Part shown: piece after piece, positions 22,650 through 31,929 of the stretch | Position numbering within the stretch: position 1 is the stretch's first letter | How the letters are laid out: each line of letters starts with the position of its first letter | Assembly: GCF_018919145.1 (NCBI RefSeq) | Contig: NZ_JAHLQJ010000013.1 | Location: forward strand, 62,001 to 126,000 | Source of the DNA: Paenibacillus brevis | GTDB lineage: Bacteria > Bacillota > Bacilli > Paenibacillales > Paenibacillaceae | Direction of reading: 5' to 3' | Length of the DNA: 64,000 nucleotides | Program-made: the position numbers and the translations under genes | Notes under the pieces: model-generated | What the model was told of the DNA's origin: nothing | The model's input: the letters and a program-made list of their open reading frames with translations, nothing else | Database searches by the model: none

Positions 22650-23789
22650 ATGAAATCAAATAAATTTCGTTATAAGTTGGACCTTCAAACATTTGCTGAT
22701 GGTGACAATGAAATTAGCATGCTTGAAGATGCTTTGTCTGGCGAAGAACTCTTAACATATACCAGCAACATCACCATACCGAATAATTACTGGCAGTCAG
22801 TATTGTTCCCACCTGAGCAGACAGATGAGCTTACGGTCGATGTCATTAAGGCATCATCGCGCCTGCCGGTTATGGCTCAAATTGCCGAGTTAGGTACGGA
22901 AACTCGTTACGGATCTCGCGAAGGTTTGACAGGGACTCAAGTAGAAATTCCAAAAATTCAGCGTGGCCGTTGGATGGATGAGAAGTTGATTCGGATTTTG
23001 CTGCAAGCAAATCGAGGGGGAGGGGGGCTGCGGCGTCAAGAGGTTGCCCGCATTGTACGCGAACAGTTGAATGACGGTAAGTATGCGGTTGATGCGATCA
23101 GAGCTCGCCGTGAATGGATTGCCATGCAGGCTGTCAGCCTGGGTGCAATTAGCTATGCTGAGGGAGATGTTAAAATCAGCGTAGACTATGGTTATGTGAG
23201 TGATCAAAAGCCTGTGTTGACTGGCACAGATCGCTGGCTTGATCTAGAGAACTCTCGTCCTCTTGAAGACATGCAGACGTGGTTCCAGTACCAGGCCGAT
23301 CGGGGTGTTACACTGGAACGAGCCTTTACCACTCAGAAGATCGTTTCCCTTCTGTTGCAGAACAAATCTGCTCGGATTGCTTATCATGGAGATCCATCGG
23401 GCAACGCCAATCCACCACAACTCACAAAGGCACAACTTGATTCGGTTACCGATTCTCTAGGACTGCCACGTATTGTTGCTTATGATACACGGGCGGATAC
23501 TGAGAATGATGCACTTACTGGCGGTAAACTGGCACTTACGACGGTTCGCATGGCACCGCAAGATAAGTTTGTCATGCTCCCAGGTGGTCCACTTGGCAAT
23601 TACCTGTGGGCTGAAACTACCGAATCTATGGTGGATGGTATTGAAGCTGAATTGACTGGAGATATGGGCATCTATGTGTTCCGTGATCTGGTTAGCAAAC
23701 ATCCGTTGCGGCTGCGTACGGTCGGTGTGAACCTTGCGTTCCCTGTTTTCCCTTATGCCGATTCAGTAATGTCGGCTACAGTCATTTAA
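22650..23789 (+). CDS. Major capsid protein, gpE family
   Basis: A 379-residue HK97-fold capsid protein of the lambda gpE group, consistent with the gpD-like gene before it. The N-terminus carries YKLDLQTFADGD, shared with the scaffold. The body includes EIPKIQRGRWMDEKLIRILL near 105 and the E-family C-terminal region with FVMLPGGPLGNYLW and SKHPLRLRTVGV. Length is close to the family's usual 340-390. Shine-Dalgarno GAAAGGATG precedes ATG 22650. A UUCG terminator follows. Confidence 0.9.
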   Translation: MKSNKFRYKLDLQTFADGDNEISMLEDALSGEELLTYTSNITIPNNYWQSVLFPPEQTDELTVDVIKASSRLPVMAQIAELGTETRYGSREGLTGTQVEIPKIQRGRWMDEKLIRILLQANRGGGGLRRQEVARIVREQLNDGKYAVDAIRARREWIAMQAVSLGAISYAEGDVKISVDYGYVSDQKPVLTGTDRWLDLENSRPLEDMQTWFQYQADRGVTLERAFTTQKIVSLLLQNKSARIAYHGDPSGNANPPQLTKAQLDSVTDSLGLPRIVAYDTRADTENDALTGGKLALTTVRMAPQDKFVMLPGGPLGNYLWAETTESMVDGIEAELTGDMGIYVFRDLVSKHPLRLRTVGVNLAFPVFPYADSVMSATVI

Positions 23790-23815
23790 GGAGTTCTTTC
23801 GGGAACTCCTTTTTC
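23790..23815 (+). terminator. Intrinsic terminator with TTCG loop
   Basis: GGAGTTC pairs with GAACTCC around a TTTCGG loop, followed by T's. Located immediately after the capsid gene; it likely shapes transcript levels between the highly expressed head genes and the connector genes. Confidence 0.85.
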
Positions 23816-23849
23816 TTATTCCAATCATTTTATTAAGGAGATGAGTGAA

Positions 23850-24200
23850 GTGGATATCAAAGTAACCGGCACCGTCAAGTACGGTGGGAAATGGTATGGT
23901 CCTAACGATGTGATCGAGAGCGTCGAGCAATCCGAGGGTGAGCGCATCATTAAAATTGGCGCAGGATTCGAAATTGAGAAGTCCGTTGAGCAATTAACTG
24001 CAGAAGGAGCAGCGGCGGCTAAAGCAAAGGCTGAAGCCGAAGCAGAGGAGCGGAAGTCAGCCGAGGAAAAGGCGAAGAAGGAAGCCGACAAGCAACTTAA
24101 GACTCTCCGGAAGAAGGCTGCTGACCTCGGTATCGAAGGTGCCGGCGAGAAGAACGCCGAAACTCTGACTGCGGAGATTGCTGCTGCAGAACAAAAGTAG
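23850..24200 (+). CDS. Hypothetical head-region phage protein, 116 aa
   Basis: An N-terminal beta domain, VKYGGKWYGPNDVIESVEQ, is a pattern seen in small phage head proteins, followed by an alanine-glutamate-lysine helix and a basic C-terminal helix-hinge (KKAADLGIEGAGEKNAET), similar to HeH/SAP-type motifs. GTG 23850 is 9 bases after AAGGAG; ATG 23841 touches the site and is less likely. It may sit at the capsid surface or neck. No specific function. Confidence 0.6.
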   Translation: MDIKVTGTVKYGGKWYGPNDVIESVEQSEGERIIKIGAGFEIEKSVEQLTAEGAAAAKAKAEAEAEERKSAEEKAKKEADKQLKTLRKKAADLGIEGAGEKNAETLTAEIAAAEQK

Positions 24201-24209
24201 GTGTTTGGA

Positions 24210-24602
24210 ATGGATAGGCAAGAAGTTGCCGATTGGATCGAGAGTAATCTCCTTGATTCGGATCCCTGGGACCGTGCTTCTGTTCAGAAGCAGGCGGTCG
24301 CTGTCGCACAAGCGGAACGTAACCTTACCCGTTGGTATCCGGATATCGTTCCCATGGCCGTTTCTATCGTTGCCTTTCAGGCGGTATGGGAACTGTACGG
24401 CGTTGATCCTGTGCTTAAGTATCAGCGGCATGCAGTCAAGTCGCTTGGCGATAACGGCGAAACTATCTCGTACAAGGATAAAGAAGAGCGGTCTGTCGTT
24501 GCTCCTGAGGTTCGAGAACTGCTCGGACCTACTGCAGAAGAGTTAGCTGAGGAAGAAGCAGCAGAAGAAGCGCAGCGGCAGTATGGTGGTGCTTTGATAT
24601 GA
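24210..24602 (+). CDS. Head-tail connector protein
   Basis: A 130-residue helical protein in the head-tail adaptor slot after capsid genes. The core (KQAVAVAQAERNLTRWYPDI, then VAFQAVWELYG) fits small helical adaptors of the HK97 gp6/SPP1 gp15 type that bind the portal. The C-terminus is acidic and likely disordered. Its stop overlaps the next start. The assignment rests on order and helical pattern. Confidence 0.65.
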   Translation: MDRQEVADWIESNLLDSDPWDRASVQKQAVAVAQAERNLTRWYPDIVPMAVSIVAFQAVWELYGVDPVLKYQRHAVKSLGDNGETISYKDKEERSVVAPEVRELLGPTAEELAEEEAAEEAQRQYGGALI

Positions 24603-24931
24603 GCTTGTTCGGGTACCCAGCGACCGTTGTACACTTTCACTCCGACGTGGATGAATGGGGGCGGCCGCTTCCGCCGGAGGCAACAGAGCGAGATGCCAAA
24701 GTTGTCGAGGAGCAGAAGTTGATCAAGAACGCCAAGGGAGAAGACATACAAGTCGCATATGAGATCCATGTAGAAGGTGCCATCCCAATCGGATTCGATG
24801 ACTACTTTCTTTACACCAACGCTCTTGGGCTTGAGATCCGTTGTGATGTTGCTCATTTCGAAGTACGCAAATTCCTCGGAACCGATGACGTGAAAAAGGT
24901 GATCGTCTATGGCCGACCACAAAATATTTAG
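24599..24931 (+). CDS. Head closure/head-tail joining protein
   Basis: A 110-residue beta-rich protein between the connector and a gp10-like tail component, the usual place of the stopper. The sequence includes FGYPATVVHFHSDVDEWGRP and a C-terminal strand HFEVRKFLGTDDVKKVIVYG, like a small beta-barrel adaptor. Its ATG overlaps the previous stop; its own end overlaps the next gene by 23 bp. Confidence 0.6.
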   Translation: MSLFGYPATVVHFHSDVDEWGRPLPPEATERDAKVVEEQKLIKNAKGEDIQVAYEIHVEGAIPIGFDDYFLYTNALGLEIRCDVAHFEVRKFLGTDDVKKVIVYGRPQNI

Positions 24932-25358
24932 CTTCAGCTTGGAAGGAATCGAAGCAATCATCGATCGCTTGGATCAGTTGGAGAATGATCTGGATCGCCG
25001 TTTGGAAGAGACGCTTACCAAGTTAGCAGCAGATGTTATACATGATGCTAAACGACTTGCCCCAAATCTTGGTGGTTGGCTGGAGGGCGCACTTGTCATC
25101 ACTGAGGTCAAGCGGACTATCGTCGGTATGTACATCGACATGGGAACGAGCCCAGAGGTAGATGATTATGCTGTCGTGCAGCATGAGGGCTTCCGTAAGA
25201 CGAAGGGCGGCAAGCTTGTTCCGCTGGAGCCGGGTATAAAAACGGAGAGTAAAGGGGCGTATAACGGCTACATGCCAGGAAAAAAGTTCCTTGAGAATGC
25301 CTTAAAGATGAACGAGCAGCATATCCTTGAGGAACTCTCAAAGGTATTGGAGGGGTGA
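24909..25358 (+). CDS. HK97 gp10-like tail component
   Basis: A 149-residue protein of the HK97 gp10 family found between connector and tail terminator genes. Typical features are the start FSLEGIEAIIDRLDQLEN, then the helix LAADVIHDAKRLAP and a loop with GTSPEVDDYAVVQHEG and the end helix PGKKFLENALKMN. The exact role in tail assembly is not established even for the family. Confidence 0.78.
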   Translation: MADHKIFSFSLEGIEAIIDRLDQLENDLDRRLEETLTKLAADVIHDAKRLAPNLGGWLEGALVITEVKRTIVGMYIDMGTSPEVDDYAVVQHEGFRKTKGGKLVPLEPGIKTESKGAYNGYMPGKKFLENALKMNEQHILEELSKVLEG

Positions 25359-25361
25359 TGC

Positions 25362-25772
25362 ATGCTAGCGAATGATTTAATCACATACCTGACCGGGTCT
25401 GGTTTCACCGTTTATCCAGATCCTAACTTTATCCCGGCCGATCTACCGGAAGTGAAGTTACCTTGTCTATTTGTTTTTGGTACCGGCGGCTATGCTCCAC
25501 ATGATTATGTACCTACCGAACGTCCGACCTTTCAAGTGATCGTAAAGGGAAAGTCCTATAAAGCGCTGCCAGCAAATATGGCTGCCGCGGAAGAGCTAGC
25601 TAAGCAGTTGGTCGAGTTGCTCCACCGAAAAGCGAACTACTTGATTGGCCAGACTCACATATTTTCGAGCAAAGCCATGCAACATCCGATTCCGCTCGGC
25701 TTGGATGACAAGGACAGGCCCATGTATTCAACCAATTTTTTGTTTTATACGAAGGAGGATGAAAATCCATGA
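25362..25772 (+). CDS. Minor capsid/tail terminator protein
   Basis: A 136-residue protein immediately before the major tail protein, where the tail terminator or minor capsid-3 type protein lies. It begins with DLITYLTGSGFTVYPDPN, followed by strands with PCLFVFGTGGY and a helix with EELAKQLVELLHRK, matching the alpha-beta fold of tail terminators. It overlaps the next start by 4 bp. Confidence 0.7.
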   Translation: MLANDLITYLTGSGFTVYPDPNFIPADLPEVKLPCLFVFGTGGYAPHDYVPTERPTFQVIVKGKSYKALPANMAAAEELAKQLVELLHRKANYLIGQTHIFSSKAMQHPIPLGLDDKDRPMYSTNFLFYTKEDENP

Positions 25773-26320
25773 GTGACGTGGAAAAAATCTATGCCGGCCC
25801 TGGTATTTTTGTTTGGGGTATTGATGAAAAAGGCGATGAAGAAGCCGACGCCATCACGATCGATCTGACCCAAGGCGGCATTACGTTTACAACGACAACG
25901 ACGTATTACGAGCCAACGACTGATCAGACCGGGACTGCCCCCGTTGATTCTATATCTACTGGAACTACCGGGGCAATCAATTTCGAAACTCCGGATATGG
26001 ATTTCGAGAAGGTCACTAAGTACAACCCGAATGCTTTGAAGGTGGTTGATGCAACTGATCCGACCAAAGCAAAATATCAAATTACTGGTTTGGCGGGAAA
26101 AAAACTCCCGAAGAAGAGAGCAGTTATTATGCCGCAGGGAGTTTCTGACCCAGATCAATTTATTTACATTGAGTCCGTAGGCATCAAATTTGACATGAAT
26201 GCAGCGTATGTACTCGACAATAACCGCCGGTTGACCATTTCGGCCATGGCGTATCCGTCGCTTTCGGCAACACCGAAGGGTCTGCTCTATACCTGGGGCG
26301 ACATCACAGCAACAGCATAA
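25769..26320 (+). CDS. Major tail (tube) protein
   Basis: A 183-residue beta-rich protein with the pattern of siphophage tube proteins: GPGIFVWGIDEKGDEEADAI at the start, threonine-rich strands, and the C-terminal LSATPKGLLYTWGDIT. It is followed by a strong terminator and by the tail chaperones and tape measure, which is the expected order. It would polymerise into the tail tube. Confidence 0.8.
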   Translation: MSDVEKIYAGPGIFVWGIDEKGDEEADAITIDLTQGGITFTTTTTYYEPTTDQTGTAPVDSISTGTTGAINFETPDMDFEKVTKYNPNALKVVDATDPTKAKYQITGLAGKKLPKKRAVIMPQGVSDPDQFIYIESVGIKFDMNAAYVLDNNRRLTISAMAYPSLSATPKGLLYTWGDITATA

Positions 26321-26335
26321 TATTGATTTCCGATT

Positions 26336-26367
26336 AAGGGGAGGGCGTGTGCCTTCTCCTTTTTTTG
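26336..26367 (+). terminator. Intrinsic terminator
   Basis: AAGGGGAGGGC pairs with GCCTTCTCCTT around GTGT (two wobble pairs), running into seven T's. It limits read-through from the tube gene into the chaperones. Confidence 0.85.
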
Positions 26368-26393
26368 CATTTAACTAAGAAGGGATGATAAAG

Positions 26394-26801
26394 ATGTTCA
26401 ACCTTGGCAGAAAAGACGTTGTAATGCTCGGTAATAAGCGGGTTCGTGTTCCCAAGCTCACCCGGAGCCGGTTAAAGAAACTGACCGATCACATCGGATC
26501 GATCGGTGATTATCTCGTTAAGCTGTTCCTAACTCCAGAAAAAGATCGTGCGGTGTTCATTGTGGCGGCCGCGGACGTTTCCATAGATGAAATTTACGAA
26601 TTAACTTCGCTCCTGAGCGACTTGCCTATCGAATATCTGGATGATCATGTAGCCTTTTCGGAGTGCACAGAGTTTTTGAAGTTGACCTGGGAAAAGAACG
26701 ACATGAATGAAGCCCTAAAAAACTTAGGCGGCCTGATTCCTCCAGTGGCGCAGCAGTTCGTTCAGAGTATCGTCAGCCGGATGGATCGGGCCGGAAAGTA
26801 A
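26394..26801 (+). CDS. Tail assembly chaperone, gpG-like
   Basis: A 135-residue helical protein in the lambda gpG slot between tube and tape measure genes. ATG 26394 lies about 9 bases after AGAAGGG; ATG 26385 touches it. It coats the tape measure before tube assembly. Near its end a slippery AAAAAAC (26717-26723) allows -1 frameshifting into the next frame, as for lambda gpG-gpGT. Confidence 0.75.
   Translation: MFNLGRKDVVMLGNKRVRVPKLTRSRLKKLTDHIGSIGDYLVKLFLTPEKDRAVFIVAAADVSIDEIYELTSLLSDLPIEYLDDHVAFSECTEFLKLTWEKNDMNEALKNLGGLIPPVAQQFVQSIVSRMDRAGK
26717..26723 (+). other. Programmed -1 frameshift site
   Basis: A_AAA_AAC in the gpG-like frame is a canonical -1 slippery heptamer. The -1 frame has its last stop at 26708-26710 and is open from there through 27097, so a slip gives a fusion. 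An alternative weaker site, C_GGA_AAG (26792-26798), lies just before the gpG-like stop. Confidence 0.65.
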
Positions 26802-27097
26802 CTCATGATGAATTTGTACTCCGGTGCTGTGCTGTGCTCGGGAAGACGCAGCATGAGGTCGAGACAGAATATTTTTTCGTCGACTTACCCGAATTGCTCA
26901 TGCTGAAGGATCAGATCAGAGCATCGGAGCTGCTGGAGCAGATTGATATTGTCTCCTTCCCGCACAATTCAGACAAAGAAGCCCGAACAGCGATCGTTAA
27001 TCGGTATATTTCAGTTCTGCCCAAGCCGCCAGCAGAACCACCGAAGTCGGCTCAAGAGCAATATGAAGCCTTGAAATTGCGGCTAAAAGGACGGTGA
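26723..27097 (+). CDS. Tail chaperone frameshift domain, gpT-like
   Basis: The -1 frame continues without a stop through to 27097. Its core (HDEFVLRCCAVLGKTQHEVE, then EYFFVDLPELLML and PPKSAQEQYEALK) is a typical T domain of the gpGT fusion, which contacts the tube protein. Taken alone, a product could begin only at CTG-like codons or ATG-less stretches (26834 is an internal candidate), which supports production as a fusion. Confidence 0.65.
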   Translation, partial: LRRPDSSSGAAVRSEYRQPDGSGRKVTHDEFVLRCCAVLGKTQHEVETEYFFVDLPELLMLKDQIRASELLEQIDIVSFPHNSDKEARTAIVNRYISVLPKPPAEPPKSAQEQYEALKLRLKGR

Positions 27098-27101
27098 GGA
27101 C

Positions 27102-30100
27102 ATGCCAACAGAAATCGGAGAACTTCGAGCGAGGTTAACCGCTGAGGCGCAGGAAATAAAGGCTGAAATAAGAGCGACGAAACAAGGTTTCGCAGATCTA
27201 GGAGAACAAGGCAAGAAGACCGCCGGTGATATTGGCACATTGAATACCGCTCTGGGCCGTGTAGGGGAAAACAAAGATCAAATCAACCGTCTCACATCCG
27301 TTTTAGAAAACGTGAATGCTAAAATCGAGATTCAGCGGAAAAAGCTTGCTGAATTGAAACAAGCTTATGACTCTACCTTTGACAACGCCAAGAAAGGTAA
27401 GCTCCAGGAGCAAATCGTAAATACCGAAGGCGTGTTGATCCGGCTCACCCAGACGTCGGATCAAACTGCTCAAAAAATTTGGGCTTTGGAGGATAGCTTG
27501 GACCAGGCCGGAGTCGGAGGGCAGCAAGTAGCGACTCAACTCAATACTTTGGATGACGCCCTTAAGGGAATTGGACTTAGTGCAGATCAAATCAAAACCA
27601 TTAAGAAGAATCTGGACGAAGCGGATCCAACGAAGCTTGATCGCCAGTTGGATGAATTGAGTTCTGCTCTAAAAGGTCTTGGAGTGGATAGTAAACAAAT
27701 TGAGAAGATCACTAATGAACTTCGTGAATCCGAGCAAGAGGCTCAGAAGACGAAACAAGGCATAAGCGGAATCGCTTCGGGTCTGGCTTCTCTGGGAGCG
27801 GGGGCTGTCACAGCCAAACTTACCAATGTCATGAAATCGTTGGCGAATGAGACCAATCAGTTGGCCAACTCCTATCGTGGTCTTTCTTCCGTTTCTGAGA
27901 AATTCAATGTTGATTCCCAAGAATCGGTTGAGTTGGCCGAGAAGCTAGCGGATCGTTGGGGACTTAACAAGGGCGTAATTGCCGATACGGTTAAGACGTA
28001 TACGACGCTCAATTTCTCGCTCGAGGAAACTGAGAAAATCATTACGGCCACGGCAGACGCTGCCGCTTATGGCCGCCAGGCTCATTTATCTTGGGATCAA
28101 GCTATCAAGCAGGTTGCGGAAGGGATTAAGGCGGGTAACTCCAATCTGACGGATGCAGCCGGGGTCACCACCAATTTGTCGGTTATGCAGGATCGATATG
28201 CCAAGTCGATCGGAACAACCGCTGCAAAGCTCACTGAAGCACAGAAGGTACAAGCAGCCTATAATGGCATGATGCAAGAAGCTTCCGTGTTTGCTGGGAA
28301 CGCTGACTCGGCTATGACTGGTTACACCGGCACACAGGCGACATTTAATCAGACGCTTGAGATGGCCAGAGTGGAATTGGGTGAAGCTTTTCTTCCTGTT
28401 CTTCAGGAAGTAATGGAAGAAATCGTACCAATGGTAAAGGAATTCACTGCTTGGTCGACAGAAAATAAAGATGTAGTTGCTGGGGTAGCTGCAGCCACAG
28501 TAACATTAGGCGGCTTGATCACCGTGGTTACATCCCTAATCACCGTTGTGGCAGCCTTGAGGGCGGCTTTCACTGCGCTTAATATCTCAATGGGACCGAT
28601 CGGCTGGGCTATTGCTGCTTTTAGCGCCGTTACCGTAGGGGTAACGGCATATACAGCAGCTGCTTCTGCAGCATCAAAAGAAGTTCTCCAACTGGCCTCA
28701 AGCCAGGAAGAACTGAACAAAAAGCTTAACGAGTCGCCTGCTAACCGTAACGTGAACGAACTCAAACAGATGAAGGAAGACAGCGAGGCTATTAACACGA
28801 TATTAGAAGAGCGAGCCGGATTACAAGAAAAGCTTGATGAATTATACAAGAAGATGCGTTCCAATTTTGACGGAGGTCCAGAATTGCACAATCTACAGCG
28901 GTCCATCGGAGAATTGGATAAAAAGCTGAAAGATATGGATTTCAAAAACGTCGATGAGGCAACCGCGGCACTCAACCGCATGAGGGAAGAAATCGACAAA
29001 TCAGTGCCGGCACTCTTGGAAATGCAGAAAGCAGAGTTGCGTGATCTGGCCACGAAGAATGACAAGATTATTGCACTTGAAAAATCGGTTGATCGATACA
29101 ACGAACTTGCAGCTGTTCAGAAGTTGGACGAGGCACAAAAGCAAGAGTTGGTACAGGTAACAAACGCATTGAAAGAGCAGTACCCCGATCTTCACGCCCT
29201 GATGGACGATGAGGGAAGAATCCGAATTGAGAATATCGGCACCATTGAAGATCAGATTAGCGTTGAGCGACAATTATTAGACTCTTCCATCAATACGGCA
29301 AAGGTTCAGATTCTTAATCTTCAGGAGACGGCCAGGGTACAGAAGGTTAGCGTCGAGGCCCAAATTAAGAACTATCAGGCACTTATCCAAGCTGCAAAAG
29401 CAGCGGCAGCGGCGCAGTCCAGCTCTAATCCTATGGAAGCAGGAGATAAGAGTTGGTTGGAACAAATTAATCCAGGGGTTGTTAATTGGGCAAGAAATAA
29501 AGGGGCTGAAACGGAACAAAAACTTTCCCAAGCCTATGAAGATCAGAATAAATTTGCGGCGGCAGAGTTGGAAGCAAAGCGAGCATTAGCCCGTCTTGAG
29601 TCAGGGGGAATCGACTCCTTCAAGTATCAGGCTCCGGATTACGGAGGGGGCAGTGACGCGGAGAAGAAGAAGGGGCAAAAAAGCAAGACTGCTGCAGAAC
29701 TCCGAAAAGATGCCTACGACGCAGCTATTGCCACAGTGCAATATCAGGCTGAAATGTATGATTGGACGGCTGACGAGCAGATCAAGTCCTATGAGAAGGT
29801 CCGGAAGCAGCACCAGAAGCATCTTAAGGAATCACTCGAAGACGAACGGCAAATGAATCTCCAGATCAAGCGTCTGCAAGAGGATAGCGTCAGATCTCGG
29901 TATGATTTTTCTGCTGAATGGATTGATCGAGAAGATCGCCGTATGGAGGAATCCGGAAATACAGAGATCGAAATTGCCCAGATGAAGATCGATGCCTGGA
30001 CTCGGGTGCGAGATCGTTATGCCGAGGATTCAGAATTTTACAAGGACGCTGACGATAAGCTGTACCAATATCGCAAAGAATTAATTTCGGCCACTGAAAA

Positions 30101-31373
30101 AGCAATGAAGGAGTTATACTCTTCGACTTCTGACTTTCTCAAATATGAGGAACGCAGACTGGAAGAGGCCGGTGCCAGCGAAGCCGAAATAGCTCAAATG
30201 AAACTAGCGCTTTGGACTCGCATTCGGGATTCTTACGCTGAGGATAGTGAGTATTACAAGCAAGCTGACGAACAAGTCTACCAGGCCAAAAAGAATCTGG
30301 TCTCTCAGATCCAAAAGGATAATGAGGCTGCCCGTAAGGTAGAGAAGCAGTCTATTAACGATGCAAAAAAGCTCGAACTGGACGCTATTGCTGAACGTAA
30401 GAAGGCATACACGGACGACATCGATGAGAGAATCGCCGCCATTGATCGGCTTATTAAAGCGGAGGAGCGGCTAAATTCTGAGCAGGATTATGCATCTCAA
30501 CTAGCCGAGAAGAAGGCTCGTCAGGCTTTGTTAGAGAATGCAGTCAGTCCTGAAGGTCGTAAAGAATACGCGGATATCACAAAAGAAATCGAACGTATGG
30601 AGTTGGAGCACAGCCGTGATATTCGCAAGCAGAACCTCGAAGACCAGAAGGAGGCCCTGCAAGACGAAAAGAGCGAACGTGAGCGGGCATTTGATAAGGA
30701 AAAGGAAGATGTAGAGAAGCATTACAACGCTCTCACAGATGCACTGGAGAATTACCAGGATGATGTGAAGCTGATGGAGGTAGGGCTGCAGGATTATCGG
30801 GTTGGCGCCAATCAAACGGCCAATACCCAGATACTCGCTGATCTTGATAGCTTTGTTTCGGCGTATAACAGCAAGCTTGCTTCCCTCACAAGTGCATCTG
30901 GCCCATCTCAGCAGGCGAACGACCTGCAGGAATACAATAGCAACAAGGATGCGTGGGATGAGGCGAAGGCGCGTGGAGACAAAGAAGCGATGGCCAAACT
31001 GACAGCCCGGAACGATGAGATCCGGAGGAAGTATGGAATTGAGAAGGACACCGGAAAATTGGATAACCTGCCGAGCTATGACGTTGGTGGTGTTATTCCA
31101 GGGCCAATTGGTGTTCCCGTGCCGATCGTTGCTCATGGGGGAGAAATTTATTTAAATCCAGAGCAGCAGACAAATCTTTTCAGAATGTTAGATTCGCCAA
31201 AAACAACTTCTGGCGCTGGTCAAGCGCCGGTCCAGCCGCAGCAAATCATTCATAACACCTTTGACATGTCGGTAGGCTCTGTCACTATCGAAGATCAACC
31301 GGATGCTGAAATCATGTACACAGAACGAGAGCGGGCAGCGCGCCGACTAATGACAACGGGAGAGGGGAAGTAA
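27102..31373 (+). CDS. Tape measure protein
   Basis: A 1423-residue protein that sets tail length and travels with the DNA. Long coiled coils lie at the start (RARLTAEAQEIKAEIRATKQ onward). The centre, about 450-540, has alanine/valine/glycine-rich membrane-like spans (GGLITVVTSLITVVAALRAA and GPIGWAIAAFSAVTVGVTAY). A tandem duplication of about 70 residues is visible near 945 and 1016 (EIAQMKIDAWTRVRDRYAED against EIAQMKLALWTRIRDSYAED). The C-terminal part has a further coiled coil and a glycine/proline-rich end. ATG follows GGTGAGG. Confidence 0.92.
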   Translation: MPTEIGELRARLTAEAQEIKAEIRATKQGFADLGEQGKKTAGDIGTLNTALGRVGENKDQINRLTSVLENVNAKIEIQRKKLAELKQAYDSTFDNAKKGKLQEQIVNTEGVLIRLTQTSDQTAQKIWALEDSLDQAGVGGQQVATQLNTLDDALKGIGLSADQIKTIKKNLDEADPTKLDRQLDELSSALKGLGVDSKQIEKITNELRESEQEAQKTKQGISGIASGLASLGAGAVTAKLTNVMKSLANETNQLANSYRGLSSVSEKFNVDSQESVELAEKLADRWGLNKGVIADTVKTYTTLNFSLEETEKIITATADAAAYGRQAHLSWDQAIKQVAEGIKAGNSNLTDAAGVTTNLSVMQDRYAKSIGTTAAKLTEAQKVQAAYNGMMQEASVFAGNADSAMTGYTGTQATFNQTLEMARVELGEAFLPVLQEVMEEIVPMVKEFTAWSTENKDVVAGVAAATVTLGGLITVVTSLITVVAALRAAFTALNISMGPIGWAIAAFSAVTVGVTAYTAAASAASKEVLQLASSQEELNKKLNESPANRNVNELKQMKEDSEAINTILEERAGLQEKLDELYKKMRSNFDGGPELHNLQRSIGELDKKLKDMDFKNVDEATAALNRMREEIDKSVPALLEMQKAELRDLATKNDKIIALEKSVDRYNELAAVQKLDEAQKQELVQVTNALKEQYPDLHALMDDEGRIRIENIGTIEDQISVERQLLDSSINTAKVQILNLQETARVQKVSVEAQIKNYQALIQAAKAAAAAQSSSNPMEAGDKSWLEQINPGVVNWARNKGAETEQKLSQAYEDQNKFAAAELEAKRALARLESGGIDSFKYQAPDYGGGSDAEKKKGQKSKTAAELRKDAYDAAIATVQYQAEMYDWTADEQIKSYEKVRKQHQKHLKESLEDERQMNLQIKRLQEDSVRSRYDFSAEWIDREDRRMEESGNTEIEIAQMKIDAWTRVRDRYAEDSEFYKDADDKLYQYRKELISATEKAMKELYSSTSDFLKYEERRLEEAGASEAEIAQMKLALWTRIRDSYAEDSEYYKQADEQVYQAKKNLVSQIQKDNEAARKVEKQSINDAKKLELDAIAERKKAYTDDIDERIAAIDRLIKAEERLNSEQDYASQLAEKKARQALLENAVSPEGRKEYADITKEIERMELEHSRDIRKQNLEDQKEALQDEKSERERAFDKEKEDVEKHYNALTDALENYQDDVKLMEVGLQDYRVGANQTANTQILADLDSFVSAYNSKLASLTSASGPSQQANDLQEYNSNKDAWDEAKARGDKEAMAKLTARNDEIRRKYGIEKDTGKLDNLPSYDVGGVIPGPIGVPVPIVAHGGEIYLNPEQQTNLFRMLDSPKTTSGAGQAPVQPQQIIHNTFDMSVGSVTIEDQPDAEIMYTERERAARRLMTTGEGK

Positions 31374-31918
31374 TGGAAGACTTTGATGTGTCGGTTAATG
31401 GTGAATGGATCTCCGAGACGACAGGAGCTCTGCTTGTAAGACGCACCATCCCTGGTCTTCCCGAGGCTCGGGAAAACAAAGTGGAGATCGCCGAACGAGA
31501 CGGAGAACTTGATTTCGGTAGTACCTATGGAGCCCGGCCAGTTGGCCTGGGCTTTTTTGTTGTTGGTGATTACGATACCACCGTTTCCCTGCTGATGCGG
31601 AAATTTAATATCCGGCGCGGTGTACTTGATATCGTCTTTTCTGATCGACCAAGAAAACATTATTTCGCTCAGTACCGCGGAACGATGAGCTGGGACGAAT
31701 CGACCGGGAACCGGGTGATTGACATACCGCTCAAAATGTACGATTCGTTCCCAGAGAGTGATGAAAAGATTACAGAGCTAACGATCACTCAGTCACCTCA
31801 GGTGATTTCCATCGAATCAGTCGGCGACGAACGTGCTAGTCCGGTGATCGTGCTGACCAATACCGGAACCACTACTCTAAATGGCTTCACGATTAAAAAT
31901 GAATACAAAGTCGAATAG
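31373..31918 (+). CDS. Distal tail (Dit-like) protein
   Basis: A 181-residue protein directly after the tape measure. The N-terminal part has ARENKVEIAERDGELDFGST, then the strand GLGFFVVGDY and the pattern PRKHYFAQYRGTMSW, consistent with siphophage Dit N-domains that form the ring at the tail tip. The C-terminal strand region has SPVIVLTNTGTTTLNG, a beta-sandwich. The ATG overlaps the tape measure stop. Confidence 0.78.
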   Translation: MEDFDVSVNGEWISETTGALLVRRTIPGLPEARENKVEIAERDGELDFGSTYGARPVGLGFFVVGDYDTTVSLLMRKFNIRRGVLDIVFSDRPRKHYFAQYRGTMSWDESTGNRVIDIPLKMYDSFPESDEKITELTITQSPQVISIESVGDERASPVIVLTNTGTTTLNGFTIKNEYKVE

Positions 31919-31929
31919 GAGGATGAATC

